A stretch of 64,000 bases of DNA from Bolinopsis microptera (Eukaryota > Ctenophora > Tentaculata > Lobata > Bolinopsidae): contig NC_087081.1 of assembly GCF_026151205.1 (NCBI RefSeq), forward strand, positions 2,545,246 through 2,609,245. Direction: 5' to 3'. Below the pieces are notes generated by a model. That model was not told the DNA's origin and made no database searches. It saw only the letters and a program-made list of their open reading frames with translations. The translations under genes and the position numbers were made by a program. Within the stretch, counting starts at the first letter, position 1. Each line of letters begins with the position of its first letter. Below are positions 32,293-42,500 of the stretch, piece after piece.

Positions 32293-33520
32293 GAGTGTTA
32301 TAAAGTTGTTGTACTCTATAAGTGTATATTCACCTACAAGCATAACTGCTTGGCGTGATGAGGTACATCTTTGATTGGTCGAAGGTCTTTCAACAACACA
32401 GCATCATCACTTTCATAGTAGTCCCCGGCTTATGACGGGTTCATAGCGGTATTAAACATGTTTTTCTGGGCCCAAACATTCTACGCTCCTACTATGCTAT
32501 TACTGGTCTCTTGACTAACTCCCAATCATCTGTCCATATGGTATTGTTTCTGGACAAATAGATGGTATACGATGCCCTCAGGCTGATCTCATCGATCTTC
32601 ATGCAGGCCTTCTTCTTCTCTTTGTTGTTTACGTTCAGGTGGTTCATAAAGGTTGGGAGGCTATAGTTGTAAATGCCTCGAGCTCCCACTTCTACTGTCT
32701 GGAGCTTGCAAGCCCATCCGTTGGCTTCTATCTCTTCTGTCAGCTGCTGATATCTCTTCATCTTTCGCTTCTCTTGATCAGCAAAGTTCTGCTCATTTCC
32801 ACAAGTCAGCTCCATTAGATAAACCTTCTTTGCTTTATCTGAATAGATCACTACATCAGGTCTTAGTGGTGTAGCTGCAATGTGCTGCGGGAAGTTCCTC
32901 TGTCTCTCATCCTCATCAAATATTATCTTCCAGTCGTTGGCATCTGAAAAGAAATATCTTTGGGTTTTATGATGAGTTGGGTCAGCTAAGGTAACCTTCT
33001 CGCGCTTATTGCCTGCCTTGTGAAAGACCGACGGTGCCCTCTTCGATTCCTTGGCGATGTCGGAATTAAACTCTTCAATCTGTGATGAAACGGTCTTCAT
33101 GATTTCACGTAGGACCTGATCATGGCGCCAGTTGAAACGTCCCTGTCTTAGTGCAACCTTGCAGAACGTCAGGATATGATTGAGTGTCCCTTGTTTGCTG
33201 CAGAGTTTACAGTTTCCTGAAACGGCTTTATTCCAAAGCTTTAGGTTGCTAGGTGTTGACGCAGTGTCATGAATAGCATTGACATGAAACTTTAACAGTT
33301 CCGGACTAAGTTGATAGATCAAGTTATTCCACGTGGTGTCAAATGTCATTGTATTTTTCCATGTGAGAAAGAGGTTTTGCCGCTTTTTGTCAAAAAGTGA
33401 ACAAATAAGTGTCTCTTCATCAAAGGTCCTCACCATGTTGGTTAGCAGTTTCCTCTCTGATTTGTCCTCATATCTTGTCCCATACCCGAGGCCAGTTGTA
33501 CCAACTGCAGGTATAATTAT
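32293..33520 (-). mobile_element. 5'-truncated LINE with restriction-like endonuclease
   Basis: The element runs on the minus strand from about 33520 to a 3' end at about 32293. Its 3' UTR is found again, alone, at 38053-38235 on the plus strand, which defines the 3' end. The coding part (32492-33436, open back to about 33510) carries a zinc knuckle and a PD-(D/E)xK-like nuclease, typical of site-specific or REL-type LINEs (R2/NeSL/Hero-like groups). Confidence 0.85.
32492..33436 (-). CDS. REL-type LINE protein C-terminus: zinc knuckle and nuclease
   Basis: 314 residues from the first ATG; the frame is open for about 25 more codons upstream, so the true N-terminus with the RT is lost. Residues about 75-92 hold a CCHC knuckle (CKLCSKQGTLNHILTFC) followed by GRFNWRHDQVLREI, a signature of this LINE group. 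Residues about 190-225 form a restriction-like endonuclease core: RPDVVIYSD then VYLMELTCGNE, matching the PD..(E)xK layout. In intact elements the knuckle and nuclease position and nick the target for target-primed reverse transcription. With RT missing, this copy cannot move. Confidence 0.88.
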   Translation of the reverse strand: MVRTFDEETLICSLFDKKRQNLFLTWKNTMTFDTTWNNLIYQLSPELLKFHVNAIHDTASTPSNLKLWNKAVSGNCKLCSKQGTLNHILTFCKVALRQGRFNWRHDQVLREIMKTVSSQIEEFNSDIAKESKRAPSVFHKAGNKREKVTLADPTHHKTQRYFFSDANDWKIIFDEDERQRNFPQHIAATPLRPDVVIYSDKAKKVYLMELTCGNEQNFADQEKRKMKRYQQLTEEIEANGWACKLQTVEVGARGIYNYSLPTFMNHLNVNNKEKKKACMKIDEISLRASYTIYLSRNNTIWTDDWELVKRPVIA

Positions 33521-34078
33521 AGTTATCTAATCTTTAGTTTAGAGTGTTGCATGTATTATAATTGTAAGTTTATTAATTTTTAATAATTGTTTTTCTCTTC
33601 TATGAGTAATTTGGCGCTCCACTAGCTACCTTAAAGCTACAACTTAGCCTGTATTTAAGTCAGTCATTTTAATACATTCAACACTGTTATATAATTGACT
33701 AGACACCCGCTAGTCGAAAGCTTTGCTCGAGGAAATTTTAAAAATCAGTTAATTACAATTACAGTGAATGGGATATTGACTTTGAATAAGGAATGTTATG
33801 ACATGATTGGATCTTGTGATATAAATTAAGAATAGCTCATCGCATGTGATCCTCGACAAGCTAGTATGTTTTACTACAAGCTTTCGGTTCTTCACGATTG
33901 ACTTTAACATTGATTACTTTAACTGGTTGTTTCACTTGTCCTCACTTACTTTAATAGGATCAAAAGTTCCATTTTCGTATTTGGCAGGATGAGGTCTATC
34001 TTCATTACCTATGATTAAATACCAAACATATTATGATAACAAAATCAAGACAAATAACACTATCTTTATATTTAACAG
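33521..34078 (+). other. Non-coding stretch upstream of the desaturase exon
   Basis: No coding frame. It ends in a good acceptor (TATCTTTATATTTAACAG, ending at 34078), so at least its right part is probably an intron with a 5' non-coding exon further left. Confidence 0.5.
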
Positions 34079-34080
34079 GA

Positions 34081-35190
34081 ATGATGGCCGGGGAAAATAT
34101 AACACCATCTGTAATTCCCTCGCGTCCCTACGTGGACCACATTCCCCAGAAACTGAAGTTATCTGAACACTTCAGTTCACTCATGCTCAGCTTTGACCGC
34201 TGGGCAACAATCATAGAGGTTTTATCCATGACAATCTTAACTTTTGTTGCTTGGTTCTACGAGATTAAAGTTGAAGGAAGCATGTCTTTGTTCCATGTAG
34301 CGCTTGCAAAGTGGGGCTTGAGCTTGTTCAGGAGGATTTATAACAACTATCTGGAGGCAACTTTCTGTGCATTTCCTAGCTACAGGACCCAGACTGTGTC
34401 TGAGCATCGACTGAATAAGGAGAGGGATCTGACTGGACGAGACAAGGAGCAGATGAAATACATTGTATACCAGGATAAATTGATTTTTGCCGGTCAGTTC
34501 TGTTTTGATTTGGTGGTATACTTCATGCTGCCTGGTTATTATCCGGGAGGGGATATCACAGGTACTCTCTCAGAGAGGGTCATGAAACTAGCTCTCAACC
34601 ATTATGTTCTGTCATTTGGCATGTATTGGGGTCACAGAGCACTCCACAAGAATGCGTGGCTTTGGAGGAATGTTCACTCTGTCCATCACTTTGCAAAGCA
34701 TCCCTTGTCCAGGACAACATTCCAGGAGCACTGGGGTGATAAGATCTGGAATGCCTTTTTTGGGCACTTGTTTGCTCAGCTTCTCGTACCCTTGGATAGG
34801 CAAATGTTCTATGTTTCAAGGATCCTACGAACATGTGAGAGCCTGGAGAAGCATTCTGGATCAAGTGGTCCTTTCAATCTGGTTCATTCGGTTCAGAGGT
34901 GGATTCCATTTGCAGACATGCCCCACCATCACGACTGGCACCACGAGGGACACAAGGGTTCCAACTTTTCCTTCACACCAGTCGGGGGACTTTGGGATTG
35001 CCTGTTTGGAACAAGAAATGCTGGTCGAGCTTCTGAGGCGGCGCAGACGTCTAATGATGTGTTGGAAAAAAGCCAAAAGAGAGTGCCTCCCACAGCTGAT
35101 ACAAGCTTCTTTGACGGGCAATATTCCTGTTTTATCCCGCAAGCGTGTATGACAGGAGCTGTTGCTTTGAGGTTAATGAACATTATTTAA
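34081..35190 (+). CDS. Fatty acid hydroxylase / sterol desaturase family membrane enzyme
   Basis: 369 residues from the ATG at 34081. An in-frame ATG at 34033 is less likely because an acceptor-like site ends at 34078. The histidine boxes that bind the di-iron centre are present: HRALH (185-189), HSVHH (199-203), a single H in EHWGD (217) and HHHDWHH (282-288) followed by GHKGSNFSFTPVGGLWD. Hydrophobic segments at about 40-60 and 135-155 suggest an ER membrane protein. The family hydroxylates or desaturates sterols, sphingoid bases or alkylglycerols using O2; the substrate cannot be read from sequence. All boxes are intact, so it is probably functional. It is a single coding exon, unlike the HYOU1 neighbour. 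An AATAAA at 35287 could end the transcript. Confidence 0.87.
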   Translation: MMAGENITPSVIPSRPYVDHIPQKLKLSEHFSSLMLSFDRWATIIEVLSMTILTFVAWFYEIKVEGSMSLFHVALAKWGLSLFRRIYNNYLEATFCAFPSYRTQTVSEHRLNKERDLTGRDKEQMKYIVYQDKLIFAGQFCFDLVVYFMLPGYYPGGDITGTLSERVMKLALNHYVLSFGMYWGHRALHKNAWLWRNVHSVHHFAKHPLSRTTFQEHWGDKIWNAFFGHLFAQLLVPLDRQMFYVSRILRTCESLEKHSGSSGPFNLVHSVQRWIPFADMPHHHDWHHEGHKGSNFSFTPVGGLWDCLFGTRNAGRASEAAQTSNDVLEKSQKRVPPTADTSFFDGQYSCFIPQACMTGAVALRLMNII

Positions 35191-35286
35191 GTGAAAGATG
35201 TTGTTATCAAAGTCTTGATACTTCAAATCTGGATGAGTTCAGTTAGCTGGAGGAGTTTACCAAGCTGTACTAGTGTAGGCCCGGGC

Positions 35287-35292
35287 AATAAA
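35287..35292 (+). terminator. Candidate polyadenylation signal for the desaturase gene
   Basis: AATAAA lies 97 bp after the stop codon, followed by a T-rich stretch. It lies just before the inverted repeat at 35328-35673. Confidence 0.55.
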
Positions 35293-35327
35293 ACGCATTT
35301 TACTGTTTTTAGTTTTATAGTTTTAAC

Positions 35328-35673
35328 AGTTCTTTTATTCAAATTTCTGATTGTTTCTGAATAGACTCAGTGAAGAAAGATTCTAATGGAAATAAATAGC
35401 TGAATAAAGTCATTTCTACGTCATACTCATATTCTCAATAAATGTAATAGATTTGTAGTGTTGTAATTAGTTTAAAACTTTGTAATTAGTTTAAAACTGT
35501 TGTAATTAGTTTACAACTTTAAAAACTAATTACAACACTACAAATCTATTACACTTATTGAGAATATGAGTATGACGTAGAAATGTCGATACGTTATTCA
35601 GCTATTTATTTCCATTAGAATCTGTCTTCACTGAGTCTATTCAGATACAATCAGAAATTTGAATAAAAGAACT
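35328..35673. repeat. Large inverted repeat, arms about 150 bp
   Basis: The left arm starts AGTTCTTTTATTCAAATTTC and the right arm ends with its reverse complement. The arms match with a few substitutions and a small insertion. The loop has three TTGTAATTAGTTTA-type copies. It is probably a fold-back MITE; RNA from it would form a long hairpin. Confidence 0.92.
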
Positions 35674-36732
35674 ATCAAAATGAGACTCAACAACACTACA
35701 CGAATCCACCAGTTTTACCAGTCTTCGAAAACATTTATATTTTATAACCGTATTCAGTATTTCGTTTTTAATCAGATTATTTTGGTAAGAGATAAATCTA
35801 CCGTGACCCTATTTATGTTGAATAACTAAAATATTGATAAGATCTTGTATTTTGTACATCGAACAGCATTTTAACATGGGAATTTATATTCGATTTTAGT
35901 GTGAATCTCGATAGTTTTAAATTTAATTAACATTTCTGAATATGAGTTTGAAATGTTGAATCGTGACCCGTTTTATGCCACCCTCTCTGCCGTTCTCGCG
36001 CTTGCGCTCACCCACTCATCAGTGGGCTGTTCATTTGACAGAGTTACTGGCTGGCACTCCCATCATCTTCTCACTCACCATCACTGCCCGATCAAATTTA
36101 TGCAACCCATAATCATATGGTCAAAACACAAAGCTTTGAAATATACTCTTTTCTGTTTGAGATTTAAAATAACGTTACTGTAATGTTCCAAATTATATTT
36201 TAGATGTTCAAAAATGACCCTATTCATGTTGAATAACTAATATATTGATAAGATCTTGTATTTTATACATCGAAAAGCATTTTAACATGGGAATTTCTAT
36301 TCGATTTCACTGTGAATCTCGATAGTTTTAAATTTAATTAACATTTCTGAAGATGACTGTGACATTTTGAATCGTGATTTATCTATTAACCTATATTAGA
36401 ATATTGTCATCACTGAATCTATTCAGAAAAATCATAATAGTTCCTGAAAGAATCATCAAAAGAGAAAAAATTTGAAAAAGAGAAACCTGAAAAAATCATC
36501 AAAAGAGCAATCGGAATTGTTGTACGTTTCATAAATCAGAGGTAGCTGAACTATATAATTAGGTAATTTGGCAGGAAACCTCAAGATTGTCTATCAATTA
36601 GTATTGGGGGGTATTACTATTAGATACCAGAGGGGCATTCAAAATTAAATTGCAGTGTGTTTGGACTGAGCGAGTTCATACTTTCGCACCGTTTTAACTA
36701 CGAAAATGTAATGCGTTTTTCAGAATATAATA
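35674..36732. repeat. Non-coding with a duplicated block of about 165 bp
   Basis: Sequence at about 35807-35967 (GTTGAATAACTAAAATATTG ..) recurs at about 36215-36375 in the same orientation with around 10% change. The frame at 35953-36183 between them has no domain support. Confidence 0.75.
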
Positions 36733-36800
36733 GGCGGGTTTAAACTTTTGCATTTCAACTGTGATAGTGAAGTCCCAGCCATAGGTACGGGTTACACTAA
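36733..36800 (+). mobile_element. Helitron-like 3' end fragment
   Basis: It ends GGTTACACTAA after a decayed CCC..GGG hairpin and is similar to the last 70 bp of the elements at 51079-52623. CTAA is an accepted CTRR-type Helitron end. Confidence 0.6.
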
Positions 36801-37428
36801 AACAAGTAAGTATATTTTTCCTCATTTCCGACGTTGATTATATTTACACTGGCGCAAGTTGGAAAATGTGATTAAACTTTGAAAAATTTTAATCACGTAC
36901 AGGAAAATGACACGTACACAGTTTAATCATGGTTGTAGCGTCAAACTTAAAGTAGATGATCACTGACCAGTGACACATTGAGCTTGCTGGGGAGTCTATT
37001 TCTCTTTAAGAAAAATTAATAATAACATATATCGTTCATCACTAATATTTTATATTTTATATAACTAACAAATAATTTGAGGACAACATGACACTTCAAA
37101 ACTTTGAACATAACACGAGGAAATATGGGCAGAACTGAACAAGAACAAAAACCACATTTAAAAACTAAAAAATCTGGAGGACTCTGCGACCCAGGAATTA
37201 ACTACTCAGTTATCATCGCTCAATAATCGGTTTGGTATCGACGTTACTAAAAATACTCAATTGTAACTGCTGTTTTACAGAACTCTAAATGTTTAATGAA
37301 CACTCTTGCAGGTATTGCCCGTATTCACACTCAGACCTGAGTTTAGTCATATTCCAATACGAGATTGGAGACGGGTTCTATAAACAAACAAACATCAAGC
37401 CAACAATATTTTATAGAAATTTATTATT
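36801..37428. other. Non-coding stretch
   Basis: AT-rich, nothing recognised. Confidence 0.5.
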
Positions 37429-38605
37429 TACAAAAAATGGGGCTGATTCGTGTAACATACGTGTTTGAAACATTAAAGATGGTGGCTGGCTTGATGCAGT
37501 TCAAATTTTCGTGGTGTCAATCGTGTCTTTTTCAGTGACGCAATATAAATAAGATATGAATCACTATGTAGCTTTCGTTTTCCCTTGATTAGCATTAATT
37601 GGTAAGGTTTTCACTTCATAGGTGGTAAATATAGTTTTTCAGGGCATAATTTGGGGTACAGTACAGTATGAGGTTAACATTTTGACTTTCACGCACAGAT
37701 GTTTTACCAATATAATACAATATAATGTATGTTTTGGTAAATGTTTATTATGAAATAGTATTTTACATATTCACATGAGTTTTATTAAATTGGGTTATTT
37801 TAAATTTAGGTGAACACTAAACATTGGTTATTCCTACCACCCATTAAATCTTGAATTAAACAAATCTTTGATTGATAATGAAGTTTTCAACTAAAAATAA
37901 GAGTTCAACAGCTCTTTAACTTTCAATAAATAGGACCTTAGAAATCAGTATTGCGGCGGCATAACTAGGATGTGATTATCTATCCTTAATAGTATTTATA
38001 CTGGCGCCAATTGGAAAATATGGGTAAACTTTGCAAAATGTAATTTTGTTAAAGGCCCAGAAAAACATGTTTAATACCGCTATGAACCCGTCATAAGCCG
38101 GGGACTACTATGAAAGTGATGATGCTGTGTTGTTGAAAGACCTTCGACCGATCAAAGATGTACCTCATCACGCCAAGCAGTTATGCTTGTAGGTGAATAT
38201 ACACTTATAGAATACAACAACTTTATAACACTCCCACATCATTAAAAAATTTTGTTAAACAAACATTCCTCCTCATTTGTGTCAGATACATGTTTGATAC
38301 ATTAAAGATGGTGGCTGGCTTGATGGAATTCAAATTTTCGAGGTATTAACCGTATCTTTTTCAGTAACGCAATATAAGATATTAATCACTATGTAGCCTT
38401 TATTTTCCCTAAGTTTTTGTAAGCTTAGCAATAATATTGGTATATTTTAGGTGAAAATTAAACATTGGTTACTTCTACCACCTATTAAATCTTGAATTAA
38501 ACAAATCTTTGATTGATAATGAAGTTTTCAACTAAAAATAAGAGTTCAACAGCTCATAAACTTTCAAAAAATAGGACCTTAGAAATCAGTAGAGCGGCGG
38601 CGGCG
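37429..38605. repeat. Segmental duplication with a LINE tail inserted between copies
   Basis: Two blocks, about 37450-37580 (ATTAAAGATGGTGGCTGGC) and 37807-37965 (TTGATTGATAATGAAGTT), recur in order at 38300-38400 and 38449-38605. The copies differ by substitutions and by length between the blocks. The LINE tail at 38053-38235 lies between the copies. Confidence 0.85.
38053..38235 (+). mobile_element. Solo 3' end of the REL-type LINE
   Basis: From GGCCCAGAAAAACATGTT to CTTTATAACACTCC it matches the 3' UTR of the element at 32293-33520, in the opposite orientation and with very few differences. It is an extreme 5' truncation with no coding part. Confidence 0.9.
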
Positions 38606-38934
38606 GCTCCCAAATTACATAAATATGAACAAAAAGAAAAGCGTGCATGATGCGCGCGCCTACCATGCGGTTTGCACTGTCTGGATGCACCGCGCAGCCA
38701 CCGTTCGCAGATTGATCCAAATTGAGGTAATGATTTATCACTTGAATTATCAACCATTTAATTAATTTGGAAATAAAATTTCAAGCGAGAGGCTCCGGGA
38801 ACAAATCAAAAAGAATGTTATAACTATGTCAATTAAAACAATATACAAATAAATAACACACTAACTCCGAAATATCTGGTAATCCAATTCTCAAAACAGT
38901 CATCCACCTATCCAGGAATCTCACTCAGATCAAT

Positions 38935-39435
38935 TTGCAAAGATCCAACGGTCCTCATTATATCTTTTTAATTGCTCGGTTATGTGGAGAGCATGTGGCA
39001 GTGTATAACGTACGGGGGCCGGAGGTCTTTTGGAGACAAAATATCATTCATGAGTACAGCTTGAAGGGTAAAGATGGGGGTTTCGGATGGGACATGTTAG
39101 TCTGTAATGTAGGGATACATTCGCCGATGGAATGCACCCAACAATTATTCAATTATGCTTTGAAAGTCAAACAATAATAATTATGTGAGTATCACAGGGC
39201 AAAAAGGCTGCCTGACGCAGTTGTATCCAGCATGTGAACAATATAATAAACATTTCTAGTAATATAATCCAAATATTTCTAGTTTTAGAATATGACCTCA
39301 AATCCAATTGCCACTCTGAAAATGCTTCCCATAAAATTGGAGCCAGACTTAATTAAGGAACTAAATTTGACAGAATCCTGTCCTAATAAAACATCTGACA
39401 TTCGGCAATTTCTGCATAATATATTAGGAAAAAGT
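38935..39435 (+). other. Possible small coding remnants, family unknown
   Basis: Two plus-strand frames look more protein-like than their surroundings. One is 38935-39177 (segments YNVRGPEVFWRQNIIHEYS and GWDMLVCNVGIHSPMECT). The other is 39292-39435, 47 codons from an ATG preceded by a TTTTAG acceptor-like site (KLEPDLIKELNLTES). They could be exons of a small gene just downstream of HYOU1 on the other strand, or a transposon remnant. I do not recognise either. Confidence 0.25.
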
Positions 39436-39599
39436 TAGAATCAGCCAGGTGAACCACGGGGAAAATTGTAACTTTAAAACCTATCAGCTTGCAAACTTCA
39501 TAAAACAAAGTTTAGGTAAATGAACCAGCATCAAATTTAAATAAACTTTAAATTCCAATTAAAGCCGAATAATTAAAATTTCTAAAGAATCGTCCTATA

Positions 39600-42500
39600 T
39601 TACAATTCTTCTTTATTTTCCTTATCGTCCTTTTCTTCTACAACTTCTTCTTTAGGCTTCTCTTCAACAACTTCTTCTTTGGGCTTATCCTCAATAGTGG
39701 AGGTCTTCTCTTCAGTGGATTCTTCTTTCGGGGTTTCAACCGGTTTCTCCTCAGATTTTGTGTCTGCTTTATCATCAGATTTTGCTTCTTCCTTGTCTTC
39801 CAGTTTTGTCTCTTCTGCTTTCCCTTCTTCTGTCTTCTCCTCCTTCTTCCCCTCTTCGGTAGTCGTACTCTTCTTTGCTTCCTCTGCAGTCTTGGTACTG
39901 TTCTTCAGCGCCTCCATCATCTTAGCCAGTTTATCTTTGTACCACTGAGGGATTGGTTTCCTAACAAGATAGGACAAGTCCCGTTCAAGTGCTGTCTTCT
40001 TTGTCTTGATTACCTCCGACTTAAGGACCGGATCTACGTTCTTGGATAAAGCATCCTGTGCTTTTCCAGTTGTCTCAAGCCACTCCTGAAAGACAAAACT
40101 TGTTAGTTTACTGTTAGTTTAGCTGCGTGTAGTACTGATGAAATTAGCCAAAGGTTTCCTTGGAACCAGAGAATCAATTAGTCCCAACATCCAATAATTA
40201 AGTAGCCACCATGCATAAAAAGTGCATCTTAAAAAGGGCACAGCTGAAAGATAAAATCCGTTCGGACCTATAAATCTAAAGTTCTCTATAACTCCTCTCG
40301 CGCTCTCTTTTGGCTAATTTCATCAGGTTTAACATGCTTTTGTTTGCCTCGTCAAGAACTGTCAATATGTCCCGAGCGTAAGGGAACGACGGGTGGTAAT
40401 TTCCAGATTTGTTCTTGAGTCGGTCAAATTTCGACTGAAATATGTGTGCCACACATTAACAACAGCTTAAATGGAGTGAGGCTCAGCTGCGTTATGTGAA
40501 ATTGCGATGAAATGTAGAGATGGAATGTAGAGATGAAAGTGGACGTCTAAATTAGCTAATTATATCACTCCGCTACCTCCGAACCTATAATTGAGCTCAT
40601 GTTTGAACCCTTCCCTTTAAAACAAGCTCAACTACTCAATGAGAAATTGCCGTGAAATTGCGTCCAGAAGCGAGCTAATATTTAATCAACATACCAATAT
40701 TTGATCTCATTTCTGCTGCCCCCAACCCCCCCCCCCCCCCCCCCCCATATAAAAAGTTGTAGTATCCCATTACCTTGGTAGAGGTGAGCAGTTTCTCCAA
40801 GTTCTCCATCTCGACGGTAGTGTGGTAGCGGAACTCTTCCGAAGTGTTCGCTATCTTTACCAGGAACTGTTCTGTCAGGTTGAACGCTTGCTTCAAATCT
40901 GAAACGTGCGATTTGTTAATGTTACAGTTTCCACGTTTCATGTAACGTGCATTTTAACCCGGAATGTCCGTACAATATACTGTTTGTTTCCGTGGCGCAA
41001 ATTTGCAGATAATTTTTGTAATCAGACACACTGTAACTATTCGTATAATGCATTTAAATTGTATGTATTTACAAATACCAGCAAACTCATCACAAGTCAC
41101 ACACCGATTGTTATTATATTTATGTCGGAGCTAATTTAACTGAACTAGCCGACCAATTTAGACTCTTAAGTCAGGAGACAGGAGTCCAGGAGCTCCTGAG
41201 TTAGTGTCACAACTGCGCTCCATGCACATAATTGGATGCCCCGTGTTCTAACTATCCGCAATGCAGATAATTATGTCCAATATCTATACCGTTCCAACTG
41301 TGAAGCGACCAGACGTCGAGACCCCGACATATCTACATATCTACATATTTATCTGCAACTAAAAGAATTTCTACGGAACTACCAGAGTACCATCGGGTAC
41401 CATATGGTTCGGTAATTTAGAAGCGTGGTGAGGGTGTGCGCTGTAGGGTTTTTTTGGACAAGACTAAGGGGGACTAAGAGAAACGAGCACGTTATGAAAC
41501 TGATTTAAACTATTGTAGCATATTTAACAGTAAGGAAAATGGGAGCTAGCTGTTGAACTTCTTTGAAGTGACAAAACTCTCTCAAAATAATACGAGGCTG
41601 TGCTGATTAGAGCTGTTTGATTCAGCTTAAATAAACATGTCCAATTATCACGCTTATTTCAGTAATCATTCCTCCGACATCAATCTCGGGCATCCGGTAT
41701 TAACCTCGGGCTTTCCGGTACTAACCTCGGGCTTCCCGTCTCAACAATAATTCGATATTCATGCATACAATATCATTGTCTTCGCGTCTGCGGCTATCAA
41801 TCAACTTTCAAATCATCAAACAACTAGCTCCTAAATTCTGTTATCTTTAAAATTGATCGTTATCAGAATTTATCTTTGGCCGTAATCAATCATAAATCAT
41901 TTGTCAATCATTCGGTATCGTACTGTGTCATGCTGTTCAATAAATGATTCCGCTTATTTGATCAAAGTTTGAATCACTCGAGATCTCTCAAAGAATTTAA
42001 CACTACTTCAAGATTTAAGATTAAAGTGGATTTATCATTTTATTGTCCTAGATTCAAATTCTTGTCCCAAAATCAGGAGATGGAATCAGGTACTTTAAAG
42101 AAATCAGTCTGGAATCAGTTGGCACAGCTCCATATCCAACTTTACAACTTTCACGTGAATTCTACAAAAAACTAAAATTATTAAAGAAACTAAAGTTAAA
42201 AATCTAATTACGCATGCGAACTCGATCTCTACAATACTTCCCCGTAGAAAAGCTTAAAAATAAATTCCTCTCTGCAGTCTTTGAAAAGTTGAGAATTAAA
42301 AGTGAGACCAGTATAAAATCTTAGGGCATCATATGACAAAATTGTAAAATTCTATATATTCAAGGTCGGAACTGTGTAATTATCGGTTCAACCGTCAATC
42401 ATTGTTTGGGCTGCATTAGGCAGTAAATTCAAGTCTTTAAAAATTAATGTTCAGTTCACTTGCACTGGAGCTTCATTTGCAATAGAGTTTTTTTTGTCTT

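Noticed and set aside
34604-35152. 182-codon frame overlapping the desaturase
   Set aside because: It is a shadow in another frame of the histidine-box enzyme, which alone shows conserved motifs.
39679-39948. Ser-rich plus-strand frame
   Set aside because: It is the antisense shadow of the HYOU1 K/E-rich tail.
41969-42175. 68-codon frame, repeated at 45412-45618
   Set aside because: It is part of both LTR copies, begins at a non-ATG codon, and its preservation is explained by LTR identity.
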